The notes beneath the pieces were generated by a model. That model was not told where the DNA came from. It worked only from the letters and a program-made list of their open reading frames with translations, and did no database searches. The position numbers and the translations under genes were made by a program. A DNA stretch of 64,000 nt from Trichocladium uniseriatum. Its lineage: Eukaryota > Ascomycota > Sordariomycetes > Sordariales > Chaetomiaceae. Within the stretch, counting starts at the first letter, position 1; each line of letters starts with the position of its first letter. The stretch covers positions 124,001 through 188,000 of the forward strand of contig WOUO01000023.1 in NCBI GenBank assembly GCA_017139535.1, in the 5' to 3' direction. Of the stretch, positions 53,463 to 64,000 are shown in pieces.

Positions 53463-54679
53463 TTACTCCTGCACCTGCTCGCCCACCTTCATGGGCACAT
53501 ACTCCACCTCCCTGCCCTCGTCCTTGCCCAGGTTAAACTGCTGCGCGCGAACCGCACGCGCCTGCTCCGCCAGCGGGGGGATCGGCGCCAGATCATAGTC
53601 CGACGACAGATGCCAAAAGAAGGTCGACGAGATGCGGACCAGCGGCCGGTCCGGGAAGCGCTCCTTGCGGTCGGCAATGACCTCGACCGTCTTGTCGTTG
53701 ACGACGACCTCGTGGAAGCCCGCCTTGATCAGCCCGCCCGTCATGTGCTCGAGCTGCTTGCCGGCCTGCACGAGCAGGTAGTTGCCCTTGGGGATCTTGA
53801 CGGCGATGCGCTTGCCCGTGTTGCGCGCCCAGATGTGCAGCCCCGGGTAGCGCGACCGGCCGTGGATGGTCAGGAAGTTGAGGTCCGTGTGGAAGCCGGC
53901 GAGGATGGTGTCCTTTTGGCCGTACTTGGCCAGGTCGGAGGCGGTCGGGGCGAGGAGGTGGGGGCTGTTATTGTGAGTATTTCTCTGGTAAAAGGTTGTG
54001 GGGGTCTGACCCGTAGCGGCCTGCATCCTTGAATGTGTCGGCTGGCAGCCCCAGGCCGACGGCAGTCATCTGGGTGAGTCCCTCAACGCTGCTCAGGTTA
54101 GCATCTCGTCTCATAAAACCCACGGACAGCCCGAGAGAAAACCCACGCATTCTTCATCGACGTCCCCCACTGGTTCATGGCCGGCGCCCAGCGCTCCTTG
54201 ATGTGCGGGGCATCCGGCGTGATATTCTCCGCATTCAACCCCGGAAACTGCGTCTTGTACGGCGGCTGCTCGACCATCCTCCAGAAAAACCGGCACTTGG
54301 GATCGGGCGAGTGCGCCGATATGTCGAGCGGCCGCTCCTCAGGCGCAAGCCGCTGAATGACATCCAGGCACGGCTCGTCGACCGCGCACTTGGGCTTCTC
54401 GGTGTTCTCGAGCGTCACGCCGATCTGGTAGCTCAGCTCGGGCCGCTCGTCCTTCTTGAGGTCGGCCTCGGGCTGCGCAAAGTAGTCCTCGAGCAGGTCC
54501 AGGAACGTCTCGTTGTCCTGCTCGGCCACGCGCGAGTCGTGCAGCACCAGCGCGCCGTATGTGATGAGCGCGTCGGCCGCCTTGGCGCACTCGGCCTGCA
54601 CCGCGACCGAGTCCTGCGGCTGGCTGCGGAAGACGTCGAGGTCGATGACCGGGAGGTCCATGGGGAGGTCTGCGGCCAT
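53463..54679 (-). CDS. 2-oxoglutarate/Fe(II)-dependent dioxygenase, IPNS-like
   Basis: Exons are 54679-54147, 54088-54011 and 53964-53463; 370 aa. The N-terminal DIOX_N-like part (LPVIDLDVF, ALVLHDSRV, ETFLDLLEDYFAQPEADLKKDERPE) precedes the double-stranded beta-helix. The iron ligands are His229 and Asp231 in GFHTDLNFLTIHG and His276 in QLEHMTGG. The 2OG-binding Arg sits in PLVRISSTFF. The active site is complete. The second intron uses a less common donor, GTCAGA, chosen because it rebuilds GRYGPHLLAP and keeps frame. Family members hydroxylate or desaturate small molecules, and the exact substrate is not predictable. It sits between two tRNA-Asp genes on the same strand. Confidence 0.88.
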
Positions 54680-55208
54680 TTTGACTGAAGCGTGCTGTGA
54701 TGCAAAAATGACAAGTGAACTCCGACAAACGATGGGATTTAAATCTACCTATATAATACTTATCTGCATGTCTTGGCGGAAAACTGCGGCCTTTCAGGGT
54801 CCCATTAACAGTGGCGATGTCGAGACTCGGCATGCAAAACTGCTGCGCTTTTACTGGGCGACGAGGAAATCTGCCGTAAAAGACCCCGAATGAGGAAGGT
54901 CTCTCCACATTCTGGAACGATGGACGCCGGGCCGTTTTGACACAAGAAGCAGGTCCAGCCTCACATGGCCAGGCCATCCTGACCCGACGCTTGCAGGCCC
55001 GCCTGTCGCCGAATCCCGATTGGAGCCGACCGACCATGTGCCGTGCCCACCTGCGGTCCTGCCCGGGTGAAGCCGAAAGGAGCCGCATGGGGAGACTGAG
55101 AACATTGGCTGCAAATTTGAGATGGTTCGAGCTTTGATGTGTTTGAGGGAGAGATGTTAATAAAAGATAGGGCAAAAGAAGAAAGCCTGAGAGCAAAAAG
55201 ATTGCGAT
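54680..55208. other. Intergenic, 0.5 kb
   Basis: Upstream region of the oxygenase with TATATAATAC at 54749-54758 about 75 bp before its start, a possible TATA box. No other feature. Confidence 0.5.
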
Positions 55209-55293
55209 CTCTCCCGCCGGGAATTGAACCCGGGTCTCGAGCGATGTCTAACTTGGTGACAAGCTCACATACTGACCACTATACTACGGAAGA
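55209..55293 (-). tRNA. tRNA-Asp(GTC) with 13-nt intron
   Basis: Same mature sequence as the tRNA at 52924-53018 (TCTTCCG acceptor, GTC anticodon, CCCGGGTTCAATTCCCGG T-arm). The intron at the canonical 37/38 site is only 13 nt (55244-55256) and unrelated in sequence to the 23-nt intron of the sister copy. All stems pair. Confidence 0.95.
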
Positions 55294-55765
55294 CTTGTGG
55301 GTGTGATCACCCACCGTAGCGATTGGCTGGTTGTTGGAAATGGTCCGAAACTAGTATCCTATAAAGGACACCTACACACACACATTTTTGATTCAGACCC
55401 CTGAGAACTAAGAACGGGCCATTCATTACCACAACTCTTCTTACGCCTATCTAATTGACTGTAATGGTAAATTTTGACTGGCCTCGGCATGTGATGACCA
55501 AACTTGTCTTTGGCTTCTGCTCTGATCCGGTGTCGGTTGAGCAGGTACCACAGAATCAATCAAAGGGCAGACAGGGCAGTGTGTGAGTGAAGTTGTTGCT
55601 GGTGGATTGCCTGTCACCTTTGCAAACCACACATATTTGGGGGCCCATGGCAACGGCGCCCGGGATGTTTAAGCCCACGCAACAACTGGCCAGAGGGTGC
55701 GTGGTACGTGTATATTGTTGTACTTAATAAAAGGAAGAGATGCCAAGGTATTGAGGTGCTGCCAT
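55294..55765. other. Intergenic, 0.5 kb
   Basis: No feature supported. It holds the upstream flank of the tRNA and the 3' flank of the carboxypeptidase gene. Confidence 0.5.
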
Positions 55766-57113
55766 TCATTGCCTTTCCTCTTTCTCCAGCAACTCCTCCA
55801 ACACCTCCCCCACCCTCGGCTTCCCAGCCGCCACCCCAATCGTCCTCAACATCTGCTTCACCCCCGCCAGCGCCTCCTCACCCGTAGGCAAGATCTGGTC
55901 CTCCGGGAGATGAAACTGGTGCTTGCTCTTGCCGCCCGGGCGGAGCTCCACTGCAAAGGCATACTCGGCCCCGACAATGTCATACGCATAGTCCTCGGCC
56001 GACCCCGTCGTCGTGTACATGACCTCGCAGGCCGTGCCCGTCTTGTACGCGGTGCCGTGGACCGCTCTCATGGCCATGGCGGCGTCGTCGGCGACTGTTT
56101 TGAGGTGGTGGTTGGTCATGGTTTGTTTGCAGGTGAACCCGAGGGCTGGTTGTGTGTTAGTCGTGGGACAGAAAGGGGGTTCGGAGGGGAGGACGTACGG
56201 TACATGATGACCTGGCCAAACGAGTGCCAGTCGACGAATAGCTTGAGTCCCTGTTTCTTCTTGACCGCGCGCATGTGCGCGGCGAGGGCGGCAATCTCGG
56301 GAGCGTCGTGCGGTGCTTGCCCCTTGTAGACGTCGCTGCAGAATCGCGTCGAGGCGCCGTTCGGCTGATTCCACCGGACATTCTAGTTGCGGTTGAGGTC
56401 GGTACCGGTACAGCCTCCACGCGTTTGTCTGTTCTTACGCCAGTTCCGCTGCTTGGTTTGAGAGTAGACAAACCCTGCGCTTTGTTAGGCTAGGCGGGAC
56501 GGGAACTGGACAGGAAGACATACCATCCGGGTTGACGATAGGAAGAATGTAAAAGTCGTAGTTGTCCAGCATCTCCGTAATTTCCCTGTCTTGACCATAG
56601 CGCGCCAGCAGCTGGTACGCCATGTATTCGACGGCCATGGTGGTGATCCACTCCCGTCCATGTGCGGTTCCGTAGAAGATGACGGCTGGCTTGACGCCTG
56701 GACCCGACTCTCCCCATATGTGAATGCCCTGAATATTTCTGTTCTCGAACGATTGGCCTACCACAAAGATAGCCGATCGTTTGTGGTGCGCGTTGCGGAG
56801 CCTTATGAGGAACTGGTCATGGGCCATCGTGTTGTGGTAGCTGTTGAACCAGTCCTTGTAGACTTCTGAGACTGCGTCCTCGGTTAGCAGCAGTAGGATG
56901 GTGGAGCGGAGTTTGCCTACACTTTGGACGTTCTAATATTTTCCTAATGCCTGGGTCGTTGGGATCAAAATCGCTAATCCCTCCATGAATTGGGGTAGTG
57001 ACCAAGGTGTGTAACGGCGCCGGGGCCAAGTCGGGTGCAGTGGTGTTGCCCAGTGGGGCCGTCAAGGAGTGAGAGAAGAGAAAAAACGACAGGGTGATGT
57101 GAATAAGCTTCAT
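55766..57113 (-). pseudogene. M14 zinc carboxypeptidase gene interrupted by one in-frame TAG
   Basis: Secreted metallocarboxypeptidase A-like gene. Exons are 57113-56921, 56871-56524, 56474-56199 and 56145-55766, giving 399 codons. The signal peptide is MKLIHITLSFFLFSHSLT. Zinc ligands are His and Glu in TAHGREW and the later His in FVDWHSFGQ. The catalytic Glu lies in YAFAVELRP. YKDWFNSYHN and NPDGFVYSQTKQRNWRKN are family blocks. At codon 211 (56385-56383) a TAG stands directly after DLNRN, exactly where the family has Trp (TGG). Everything downstream stays in frame and conserved, so the lesion is recent, or a sequencing or assembly error. No intron can remove it without losing DLNRN. Truncation would delete the third zinc ligand and the catalytic Glu. 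Confidence 0.8.
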
Positions 57114-57804
57114 GATTGTTATCGAGCTTAGCTGGAGACTCTGTACTTGGCTGAAATCTTTTCATTCTGCCGTCTTGGGGAGAGAACGTGAAAGAGCGCG
57201 ATGGTTTGGCAGAGAGGAATGTGGCCCAAGGACCCAGCAAGGCGTCGATTAGTGAGAGGGACGATGACGATTTTCTAGGTTGCAACCATGACACTCATGG
57301 CGATATCCCCCTGACACCCCCACTCGAGATGAGTAGATGCGACGTCACTAGGAAGGGGATATAGCATTGGCGTGGAGGAAACTGACTGCTGAGTTGACAG
57401 GATGTGTCCTGAGGGCCCTACACAAAGGCAAAATACTGCGGTAGCAATGTTTGTCGATGGTCCTGTTGTTGTGGCCCCGGAGGCCGTGACGAGATGGTGC
57501 CGAGGCTTCGCCACCGGGTAGGTTTCTCCTTCCCTGCCGCCGCGCGTATCTCGCGGTAGGAGGGACCGTTTATTTCATTCCGAGAGAACGGAGTATCGGG
57601 CATCCGCGTTTTGAAAATGCATGTGCCAGGCAAAGCAAGCTGTGAAGATCCTTTGGGTTGGGATCTGGGAAGCATGAAGCGAGACGGGCTACGGGGGACC
57701 TTTGAGACACGAGCATCGGCATAAGTGATTTTGCCCTATGATAGAGGTGCATGGAATCTGTCTTCTCTATGGAACAGAGACCTCTTTTCTGTTTGTTGTC
57801 AACA
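57114..57804. other. Intergenic, 0.7 kb
   Basis: Carboxypeptidase upstream region. No supported feature before the minisatellite at 57805. Confidence 0.5.
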
Positions 57805-57966
57805 CACTGCGGAGTTGTCATTGCATCTCTGTTTCCGCAAGCCCAAGACCCCTGACACTGCGGGGTCATCATTGTATGTCCCTCCGCAAGCGCAAGACCC
57901 CTGGCATTGCGGAGTCATCAATGTATCTCCTTCCGCAAACCCAAGACTGACACTGCGTCATCATTG
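57805..57966. repeat. Minisatellite, about 3.3 copies of a 46-51-bp unit
   Basis: Units start at 57805, 57856, 57905 and a partial one at 57951. Each begins CAYTGCG, continues RGTYRTCAWTG and (in full units) ends TCCGCAARCSCAAGAC. The last partial unit overlaps the stop codon of the Zn2Cys6 gene, whose TGA is at 57963-57961. Confidence 0.88.
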
Positions 57967-60614
57967 ATAATAAAATTGCTGCTGGGTTGGCTGCCCCGGC
58001 GGTGGGTGTGCGAGAAAGTCAAAGTTCATCGAGTCCAGTCCGGTGTTAAAGGGGTCAGGGGATTCTAACAACCATAGGTCAGCTTTGCACCGGCTGATGG
58101 GACGATGGTGGCTTACCCCAGAAAATGGATTCGTATAGGTCCATCGGCGACATGATTGCGGCCGGATCAAAGTTGGCCATCTCGGGGACCTGCTGAGGCG
58201 CCTGCGTATATGGAACCCTGTTACGGTTAGCACCGACCCATATTCGAGAACAAGACCACTTACACAGCAGTAGTAAAGTCGGGCGTGGGCCCGCCATTCA
58301 TTTGCATCTCGGCCATGGCCAACGCTGCGTTTTGGTGCGGGTCCAACGTCGTTGGCACCGGCCGCGGGTCGTGGTTGAGCATGGCGCCGACGGCAAGGCT
58401 GGAAGGGTGCGGTTGCAGTGGCGTGCGGGAGCCCGAGGCCGGACCCGACAAGCTGCCCTCCCGCTTGACATGGGGACCGACGACGGATCCGTGGTCGTAG
58501 ATATTCTTGAGCGCGGTCAAGGCCCGTGATAGCGGACCCGACAGCTCTATGTCGTGGTCTGACTTGCGTATGTGGGGCTGCGGTGACGGTTGCTGTTCTT
58601 TTGCCGCGGTCGCCGACAGAGCCGAGATCAGGTCTCCTTGCAGCTGGCGGACGGCTGGATCGGCTTTGGTCTCGCCTATTATGCCGAGCAGTACGGCCGA
58701 CGATAGGCCGTGGTAGGTAAAAGCCCACGATCGGGTCGGTATGACGGAGAGCTGGTGCATGGCGAGGAACATGCGCACCGTCTCGGTCAGGTTGACCTTG
58801 CACCGGTCTGCGAGGAACTTGCGCTGCGTCGAATCGAGACGGTTCCCTTCGCGCCGGAGTAGGGCGGGCCGGCAGCAGACCGAGATGATAAAGGACGTAT
58901 GGAGACGTATCGCAAAGTGCTGCAGCCGGTCCATCGCGGACCTGCACGCCTCCTTAGTGCGTAGTTGCGGGACAAGCTTGTTGCGTATGTCTTCGACGGC
59001 GTTGCAGTTGTCTATGATCTGCCTGTAGTTGGCGTTGGCGGCCGCATCGGGGTTCAGACGCTCCGAGATGATCTGACAGAGATGGTACATGGCTTCGAGG
59101 TATGCCCAGCCCCGCGTGTTGGCTGTTGGCGACAATGGTATAGGGCAACAGGGGATATTGGTCATTGGGGAGCTGCCGGTGTAAGCTGGGGACTGGAGGT
59201 GTAGGGGTGGCCAACATACCGATCAAAAGACAGGGACGTGAGTGTATCGTGCCAGAGGCAGGTCCACCAGAGCTTTCTCCTCGACACCTCCCTTCGTTCG
59301 GCGTCAGGAGTCTGCCGGCCATCAAGGGGCTGTGCCCTATGCAAACCAAGTGACTGGGCCAGCCGGCACGTGAGGCCAAGCAGTGCCCACGACGCCTCGG
59401 CCTTCATGTCATTGAGAAGGACAAAGCTCGTCATGAGCAGGGCTTGGACGGAGTCGAGATTGGGCCTGCGGGGGTTAGCAAGGACAGCCTCCCCTTTGGA
59501 CGCGAAAACGAACCTAAGCAAAAAGTTTCCGAGCCTCAAAAAGTGAAACGATATCTGGATGTACTTTTGCGCATCCCTCGTCCGAACGTGGTAAGGCGAA
59601 TCGTGGTACTGCGAGCCGACGGCCAGGATGGCAAACAGGATGGACAGCCACGACGCCGAGACGGGCTTGGTCGTCTTGGTCGATGCCCGTGCATTCTTTG
59701 CCCGGTCCTCGAGGTAGACCATTAACCGCGATTCGAGCCCATCAATGTCGATGACGAAACCCCAGAATGGTTGCGGGATTTCCTTGTATGTTCGGAATAG
59801 CCTGGCGGGTGAGCACAAGTCAAGCAAGCAAACGGGAGGGAACCTACTTCATAACCTCCCGATCCGAAGGCAGTTCGGACGAAATGTCGGACGTTAGCCT
59901 GTCGAGATGGCGGGACGACATCAGCGGGAAGGGCGCCGAGTTGTCCAGGCCGAGGAGGGAGCGCATGTCGGCGCGGATCTCGTTGGCCTCTTGGGGTTCA
60001 TTGGACGTCTGCTCCCGGAGCAGGGCGGGGATGCTGTTCTGGCCGACGTATCGCGCCGTCTCGATGTTGTCGGGCTCTGCGACGAGTTAGACAGGCATTT
60101 CCAAGACGATGGAATACGCACCGTATGCGCTTATGGCCTCCCGGGCGTCGTTGCTCTGGCTCCTCCTGGGCTCCGGGTCTTCAGGCGAGCGTGGCCGCTT
60201 CAGAGCTGGTGTGCTGGCTTCTGAGGTGATAGAGAGGGACTTTCCGGCAGCTGACCGGTTCGGCTTGTACGAGCAGAGCTGGGGGTGTTCTCTTTTGACG
60301 CAGTTCTCGCAGGGGCTCTTGTTGTCGCACTTTACTTTTCTCTGCCGACACGGCCAGCAAGCAGTGCCTAGCAGGGTGTGAGCATCATGTCCAGATCCGT
60401 ACCAACCACGGAATAGATTGGTGGATTCAATCCACTTTCCAAGGGGGTAGCGCGGGTTGGTTGATGGATCGCCAGTGCCTTGGCTCTGGGTTCGGCGGGG
60501 CAGCCGAGAGGATATCCACTTACCGTAGCGGACTTTGCGGTGGGAATGGATGATGCGGTTTGCCTCCTCGGGAGTGAGATCCTCGAGGCCGGGGCTTTCC
60601 TGTGTCTCCGACAT
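57961..60614 (-). CDS. Zn2Cys6 transcription factor with fungal-specific regulator domain
   Basis: Nuclear regulator. Eight exons: 60614-60524, 60367-60122, 60076-59848, 59801-59514, 59465-59220, 59172-58264, 58217-58117, 58064-57961; 737 aa, every junction keeps frame. The binuclear zinc cluster uses Cys34, 37, 44, 50, 53 and 62 (CWPCRQRKVKC, then CENCVKREHPQLC), split from the start by a 156-bp intron. The middle-homology region runs from FWGFVIDIDGLE through SYxALLMTSFVLLNDMK-like sequence and LGLTCRLAQSLGLHR to SRRKLWWTCLWHDTLTSLSFDR, typical of the Fungal_trans domain. A Ser/Pro/Gln-rich C-terminus ends FLAHPPPGQPTQQQFYYQ. It resembles regulators whose targets are carbon or secondary metabolism, but the target is not deducible. 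It is divergent from the RdRP gene. Confidence 0.93.
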
Positions 60615-61581
60615 GGGGGATTCCGGGGCGGGGACGGAGACGGGGACGGTGTGGGTGTGGGTTTGGCCGTTGGGGGCAGTGTGGGCTGCCGGGGCACGAA
60701 GCCGAATGAGGTCCGAAAGCGGCGTCGCCAGCTTGGCCCGGTGAGGTGTGGACCCGGCACCAACGGGCAGATGGGGTGGGGGTTTTCGGGATGACCGTTG
60801 GGGGGTTGTTGTGTCGCTGCGGCGGGCTCAAAGATGGCTGTTCCTTGAAAAGAAGGCGCTGCGTGTTGAATACCGATGCAAATCCGAGTTGTCGTTGAGT
60901 GCTGGGGCGAAGAAGCCGAGCGCGTCGAGACCTTGGTCTGAGCGGTGGGCCCTCGGAATTGGCGGGCTGACCCTGGCCGTGGGTCGCCGACTGGCTCGAG
61001 CCCCGCTCGAGCTGGATGCAGAGGGCCCACCATCCCGATCGTCTTGCATTTGATTCATCCACCGATGTTTGGCTTTCAACAGTCTGTGCTTTGGCATGCA
61101 AGTCGCCATCTGATAAAACACGAGAACAAGGTGATGCAAGACAAGGTAATTGCGGGGAAATAGCCGAAAGGACGGAAACAAATGCCACTGCCACGTGGGG
61201 GTCAGGTCCTTGTGGCATCGGAGGACTGTTGATTCCTGCTGTGCAACTTTGGGGTCGTCCAAACTTTCGGATGGCATTCCAAGGCATTACGACACACTCC
61301 CAAAATCTCAACACCAAAGTCCCCAGAATCCCTTCTTTTCCTGCCATTTGATCAGGAAGATTGGGATGGCATGAATGGCCCGTGCCCCATGCAGTGAGGC
61401 CCACAAAAGACCCTGGCGGACTGGCCCGTCAACTTAGCTCCCGGCCCGCAGGGGCAGGGTCCTTATTCTGAATTCCAGATCGTGGGTTGCAACCCTCGCT
61501 CCAACAACAACTTCTCGCCATTCAACCTTGCTTCCACATTCTTTGCTCGAGATTTCCCCAGGACCAGGTCCGACGACGGCA
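60615..61581. promoter_or_regulatory. Shared upstream region, transcription factor and RdRP
   Basis: 967 bp between divergent starts. A GGGGACGGAGACGGGGAC/GTGTGGGTGTGG purine-rich patch lies at 60628-60665. Minus-strand open frames are present but have no family features and lack upstream splice logic. The two genes presumably share this sequence. Confidence 0.5.
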
Positions 61582-64000
61582 ATGCTTGCGGTTCGGCCCG
61601 CGGCGAACCCGGCGACGCCGATCAAGCGAGATGGCCCCGTCGAGAAGGCCTTCCGGCAATTAAACGACGATTATAATCTCGGCCTCGAACTGCCTGATCC
61701 CAGCCTGACGCCGTCCCGTCGCAAGCAGCTCGGCCTCCATAACAAGCAGCTTGCGGCGTCGGACCACATCTCACGCGGAATTAGCTTTCTCTACTGGCAG
61801 CGAGATGGTAGTTTGGAAGAGGCCATTGACACTTTTTTCAACGAGGCAACGACCAAGAGCCGGTCGTGGGTGCCCAAACCCCGCACGGATCCAGGCACGC
61901 TGCCGTCGCCAACGAACCCGCCCCGGTCCCAGACGCTGGTGCAGCAGCGGGAGCTCCAGGCGCTCCTGATTGAAGTTCTCGACAACTTCAAGAACGTCAA
62001 AACCAGCAAAAAGACAGCTCCGTTGTTTCCAAAGTCCAATGGCGCAAGCGCAAGTGTTGCACCCCCGGTCGCTCATCCCGCTCCAACTCGCTCAGACCCA
62101 AGATGGAGCCCGGCCTTGGGCACTCGGGAAGCTCCAACTCTCCAAGTGGCCGATGATAGCGACAGCGGCTCGCTGCCCGAGTCTCCAGGATCTGCCGGAT
62201 CAAAGCGCTCGTTTGAATTTCGGGACGACAATGATTATGAGGCCAAACGACGCAAGGCGGGACAAACCACTTCGCCATACCAGACCCGCTCCTCCGTCTC
62301 AGCCTTGACCTTTGCAAGCGCATTTGACAAGGTGCCCAGCCGACAGCGCTCAGGCTACGAGCGTTCTTTGGGAAGCAAATCCCCGAGCCTGCCGAGCCGA
62401 CGTGCCGGGGGCGCGAGCCCCCTCTCTTCGGGGTCATCGCAAACATCCAGCACCGAGTTACCGAATATCTTTAGCCATGATGGGCAATCCACACAAAGCA
62501 CCGTCGAGGCGAGTTTCCAGGATAAGAGACGCGCCGCGTCCTCAACTGTTGCAGTCTCGACTTCGCCTTTTGCCGCTTCCCGAACACTGCCGGCGCGAAA
62601 TCAACCTTTGGAAGGGCCCTCGGCACAGATGCTTCTAGATGCTGCGCAGCAATCGCCGACATTGTCTGCAAGCACTCGATACTCTGATCTTTCAGATTCC
62701 GACGATGTTTTACTCTCCACGCCAGACCAGGCTGTCAGCAGCGGACATCTCCAGTCGAGGCTCCAGGACATCTGGCGTGAGTGATTCTCGGCCCATTCTG
62801 CCTTGGTTACTAACAGTCGTAGCGAAATTCCCGCGCTGGCTCCACGATGCGCCTCTCGCCGTCGCCTGGGAAATCACACGCATCTGCCTCCACTGCAACG
62901 TCGACCTTGACGGCAACACCTTGAAGTACGACCCTAAATGGGCGACCGACATGACTAGTATCTGGAAGACTCTGATGCGCCTCGACGTCTTTCAGGGAAA
63001 GTCGTTCCCAGAGCGACCATCGGCGCAGGTGTTTGCGGCAGCCCTCGCAGGCTTTGAGAGTAAGGGGAATACAGTGTTAATGTCGGCCTCGCTCGAGTTC
63101 AACCCGGACAAGACGGGCCCGCTGTTCTTGGTGGACATGAAGCCCCTGCGATTCGACGAGGGATGCCGGTTAACGCGGCGGTTCGGTCCGGACCGTTTCC
63201 TCGAGATTGTGATCCCGTCTCCAACTGCGAGCAATGCCCCGACCACGGTAAAGGAGCCGGATGGTGCAGACCAAATCATTAGATGGCTGACGGAGAGTCC
63301 CCATTCACTGGTCGGGCGACAATGGCAAGCCTTTTTCGCAAAGGATGCAGGCTACAGAAAGCCGGTCAAGGAGTTCCGGCTCGGCCCAGATGCCAAAGCC
63401 ACGTTCAAGGAGAGAGTGCACCTCTTTGCCGAGAATGGACACAACTTCCGCCCGGCCACCCGTAGGACAAGAGACGTGCTAGCCGCCAAGTCGGTGCATC
63501 ACGAGCTCAAGGTGAGCCAAATGCTGGATTGGCTTCTGCAACTGGACCACAACGATAGTCAACCCCACCTGAAGCTGTTCTCACGCATCCAGTTAGGCTT
63601 GAGCAAGACCTTTCCGGCCGTGGTATTTGAGCCCCACCAGATGCACCATCACCCCGAGGACATCTTGTCGCCAATCGGCAAGGTCATGAACGACGGCATC
63701 GGCCGCATGTCCCGCAGCGTGGCGCGCAAGATCCGGGATGCCCTTGGCTTGAGCGACATTCCTTCGGCCATCCAGGGGCGCATGGGTTCGGCAAAAGGCA
63801 TGTGGCTGATGGACGTCACCGACACGGGTGACGAGGATTGGATCGAGACGTACCCTTCGCAGCGAAAGTGGGTGTGCAACTGGGCCGACCCCTATCACAG
63901 AACCCTCGAGGTCCGGAGCGTCTCGTCCGAGCTCAAGTCTGCCGGGCTGAACCTACAGTTCCTGCCCGTTCTCGAAGACCGGGCCAAGAACATGGCACTC
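61582..64000 (+). CDS. QDE-1-like RNA-dependent RNA polymerase (5' part)
   Basis: Cell-encoded RNA-dependent RNA polymerase that makes double-stranded RNA for quelling and related small-RNA pathways. Exon 1 is 61582-62776, with a 46-bp intron (62777-62822), and exon 2 runs from 62823 to the window edge; about 791 aa visible. The N-terminal 380 residues are mostly disordered (Ser/Pro-rich), with a short conserved start (VEKAFRQLNDDYNLGLELPDPSLTPSRRKQL; ISRGISFLYWQRDGSLEEAI). Exon 2 begins the polymerase half: FPRWLHDAPLAVAWEITRICLHCNV, MKPLRFDEGCRLTRRFGPDRFLEIVIPS, HLFAENGHNF, and SAIQGRMGSAKGMWLMDVTDTGDEDWIE just ahead of the catalytic barrels. The DxDGD active-site loop lies beyond the window. 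The GxxGSAKGMW block is the clearest family mark. Confidence 0.9.

Noticed and set aside
60520..61404. 294-codon minus-strand open frame upstream of the Zn2Cys6 start
   Set aside because: Pro/Ser/Arg-rich chance frame in the shared promoter. It is out of frame with the MSETQESPG start that joins the zinc cluster, and has no family features.
1..64000. CRISPR arrays, operons, riboswitches, bacterial-type insertion sequences
   Set aside because: None seen. The intron-rich fungal gene structure makes prokaryotic features inapplicable. TPP-type riboswitch-bearing thiamine genes are also absent.

Overview
This window is nuclear DNA of a filamentous ascomycete, most likely a Sordariomycete close to Sordariales/Chaetomiaceae. 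The reasons are GC-rich coding sequence, many short GT-AG introns of about 46-70 bp with CTAAC-type branch points, typical Pezizomycotina families (BIM1-like copper protein, Zn2Cys6 regulator, fungal calpain, DUF7704-type protein, QDE-1-type RNA-dependent RNA polymerase) and a transposon relic with RIP-like damage. The genus assignment is inference. There are about 25 protein-coding genes, two tRNA genes, several broken genes and one DNA transposon. Genes alternate strand freely and there are no operons.

1-9.7 kb: the 5' part of arginyl-tRNA synthetase (-), then a ferric/cupric reductase (-) facing a BIM1/X325-like GPI-anchored copper protein (+) across a 995-bp shared upstream region that holds a perfect TTTGCTCA copper-response-like motif. 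A two-F-box-like gene follows. It is flanked by direct repeats derived from the 3' end of the BIM1-like gene, and the second repeat is split by a 2.03-kb Tc1-type element (41-bp inverted repeats, TA duplication, RIP-like stops).

9.8-20 kb: a nine-exon full ABCB exporter (-) faces a frameshifted cytochrome P450 pseudogene (+) across about 650 bp carrying two CACGTG palindromes. This looks like the remnant of a small metabolite/detoxification pair. Two hypothetical proteins and a secreted Val/Leu-rich repeat protein follow.

20-34.6 kb: mostly conserved housekeeping genes. These are a secreted subtilase with a PA insert, mitochondrial BolA3, an EXPERA-domain membrane protein, dynactin p62, an NADP-type zinc alcohol dehydrogenase, a DUF7704-like membrane protein, ribosomal protein eS7 and a class-I glutamine amidotransferase.

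34.6-39.7 kb: a gene-poor 5-kb stretch with at most one doubtful, possibly decayed gene.

39.7-64 kb: a calpain-like protease, a small membrane protein, an aspartic-protease-fold membrane protein lacking the catalytic DTG motifs, twinfilin, a divergent kinase-like protein, an AAA+ ATPase, a 2OG-Fe(II) oxygenase flanked by two intron-containing tRNA-Asp(GTC) genes, an M14 carboxypeptidase interrupted by one TAG, a Zn2Cys6 transcription factor (-), and divergently the 5' half of a QDE-1-like RNA-dependent RNA polymerase (+) that runs off the window.

Intron boundaries were placed by eye from splice signals, reading-frame continuity and family expectation, and every multi-exon model given closes in frame. 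Family names come from recognition of motifs. No database search was run.
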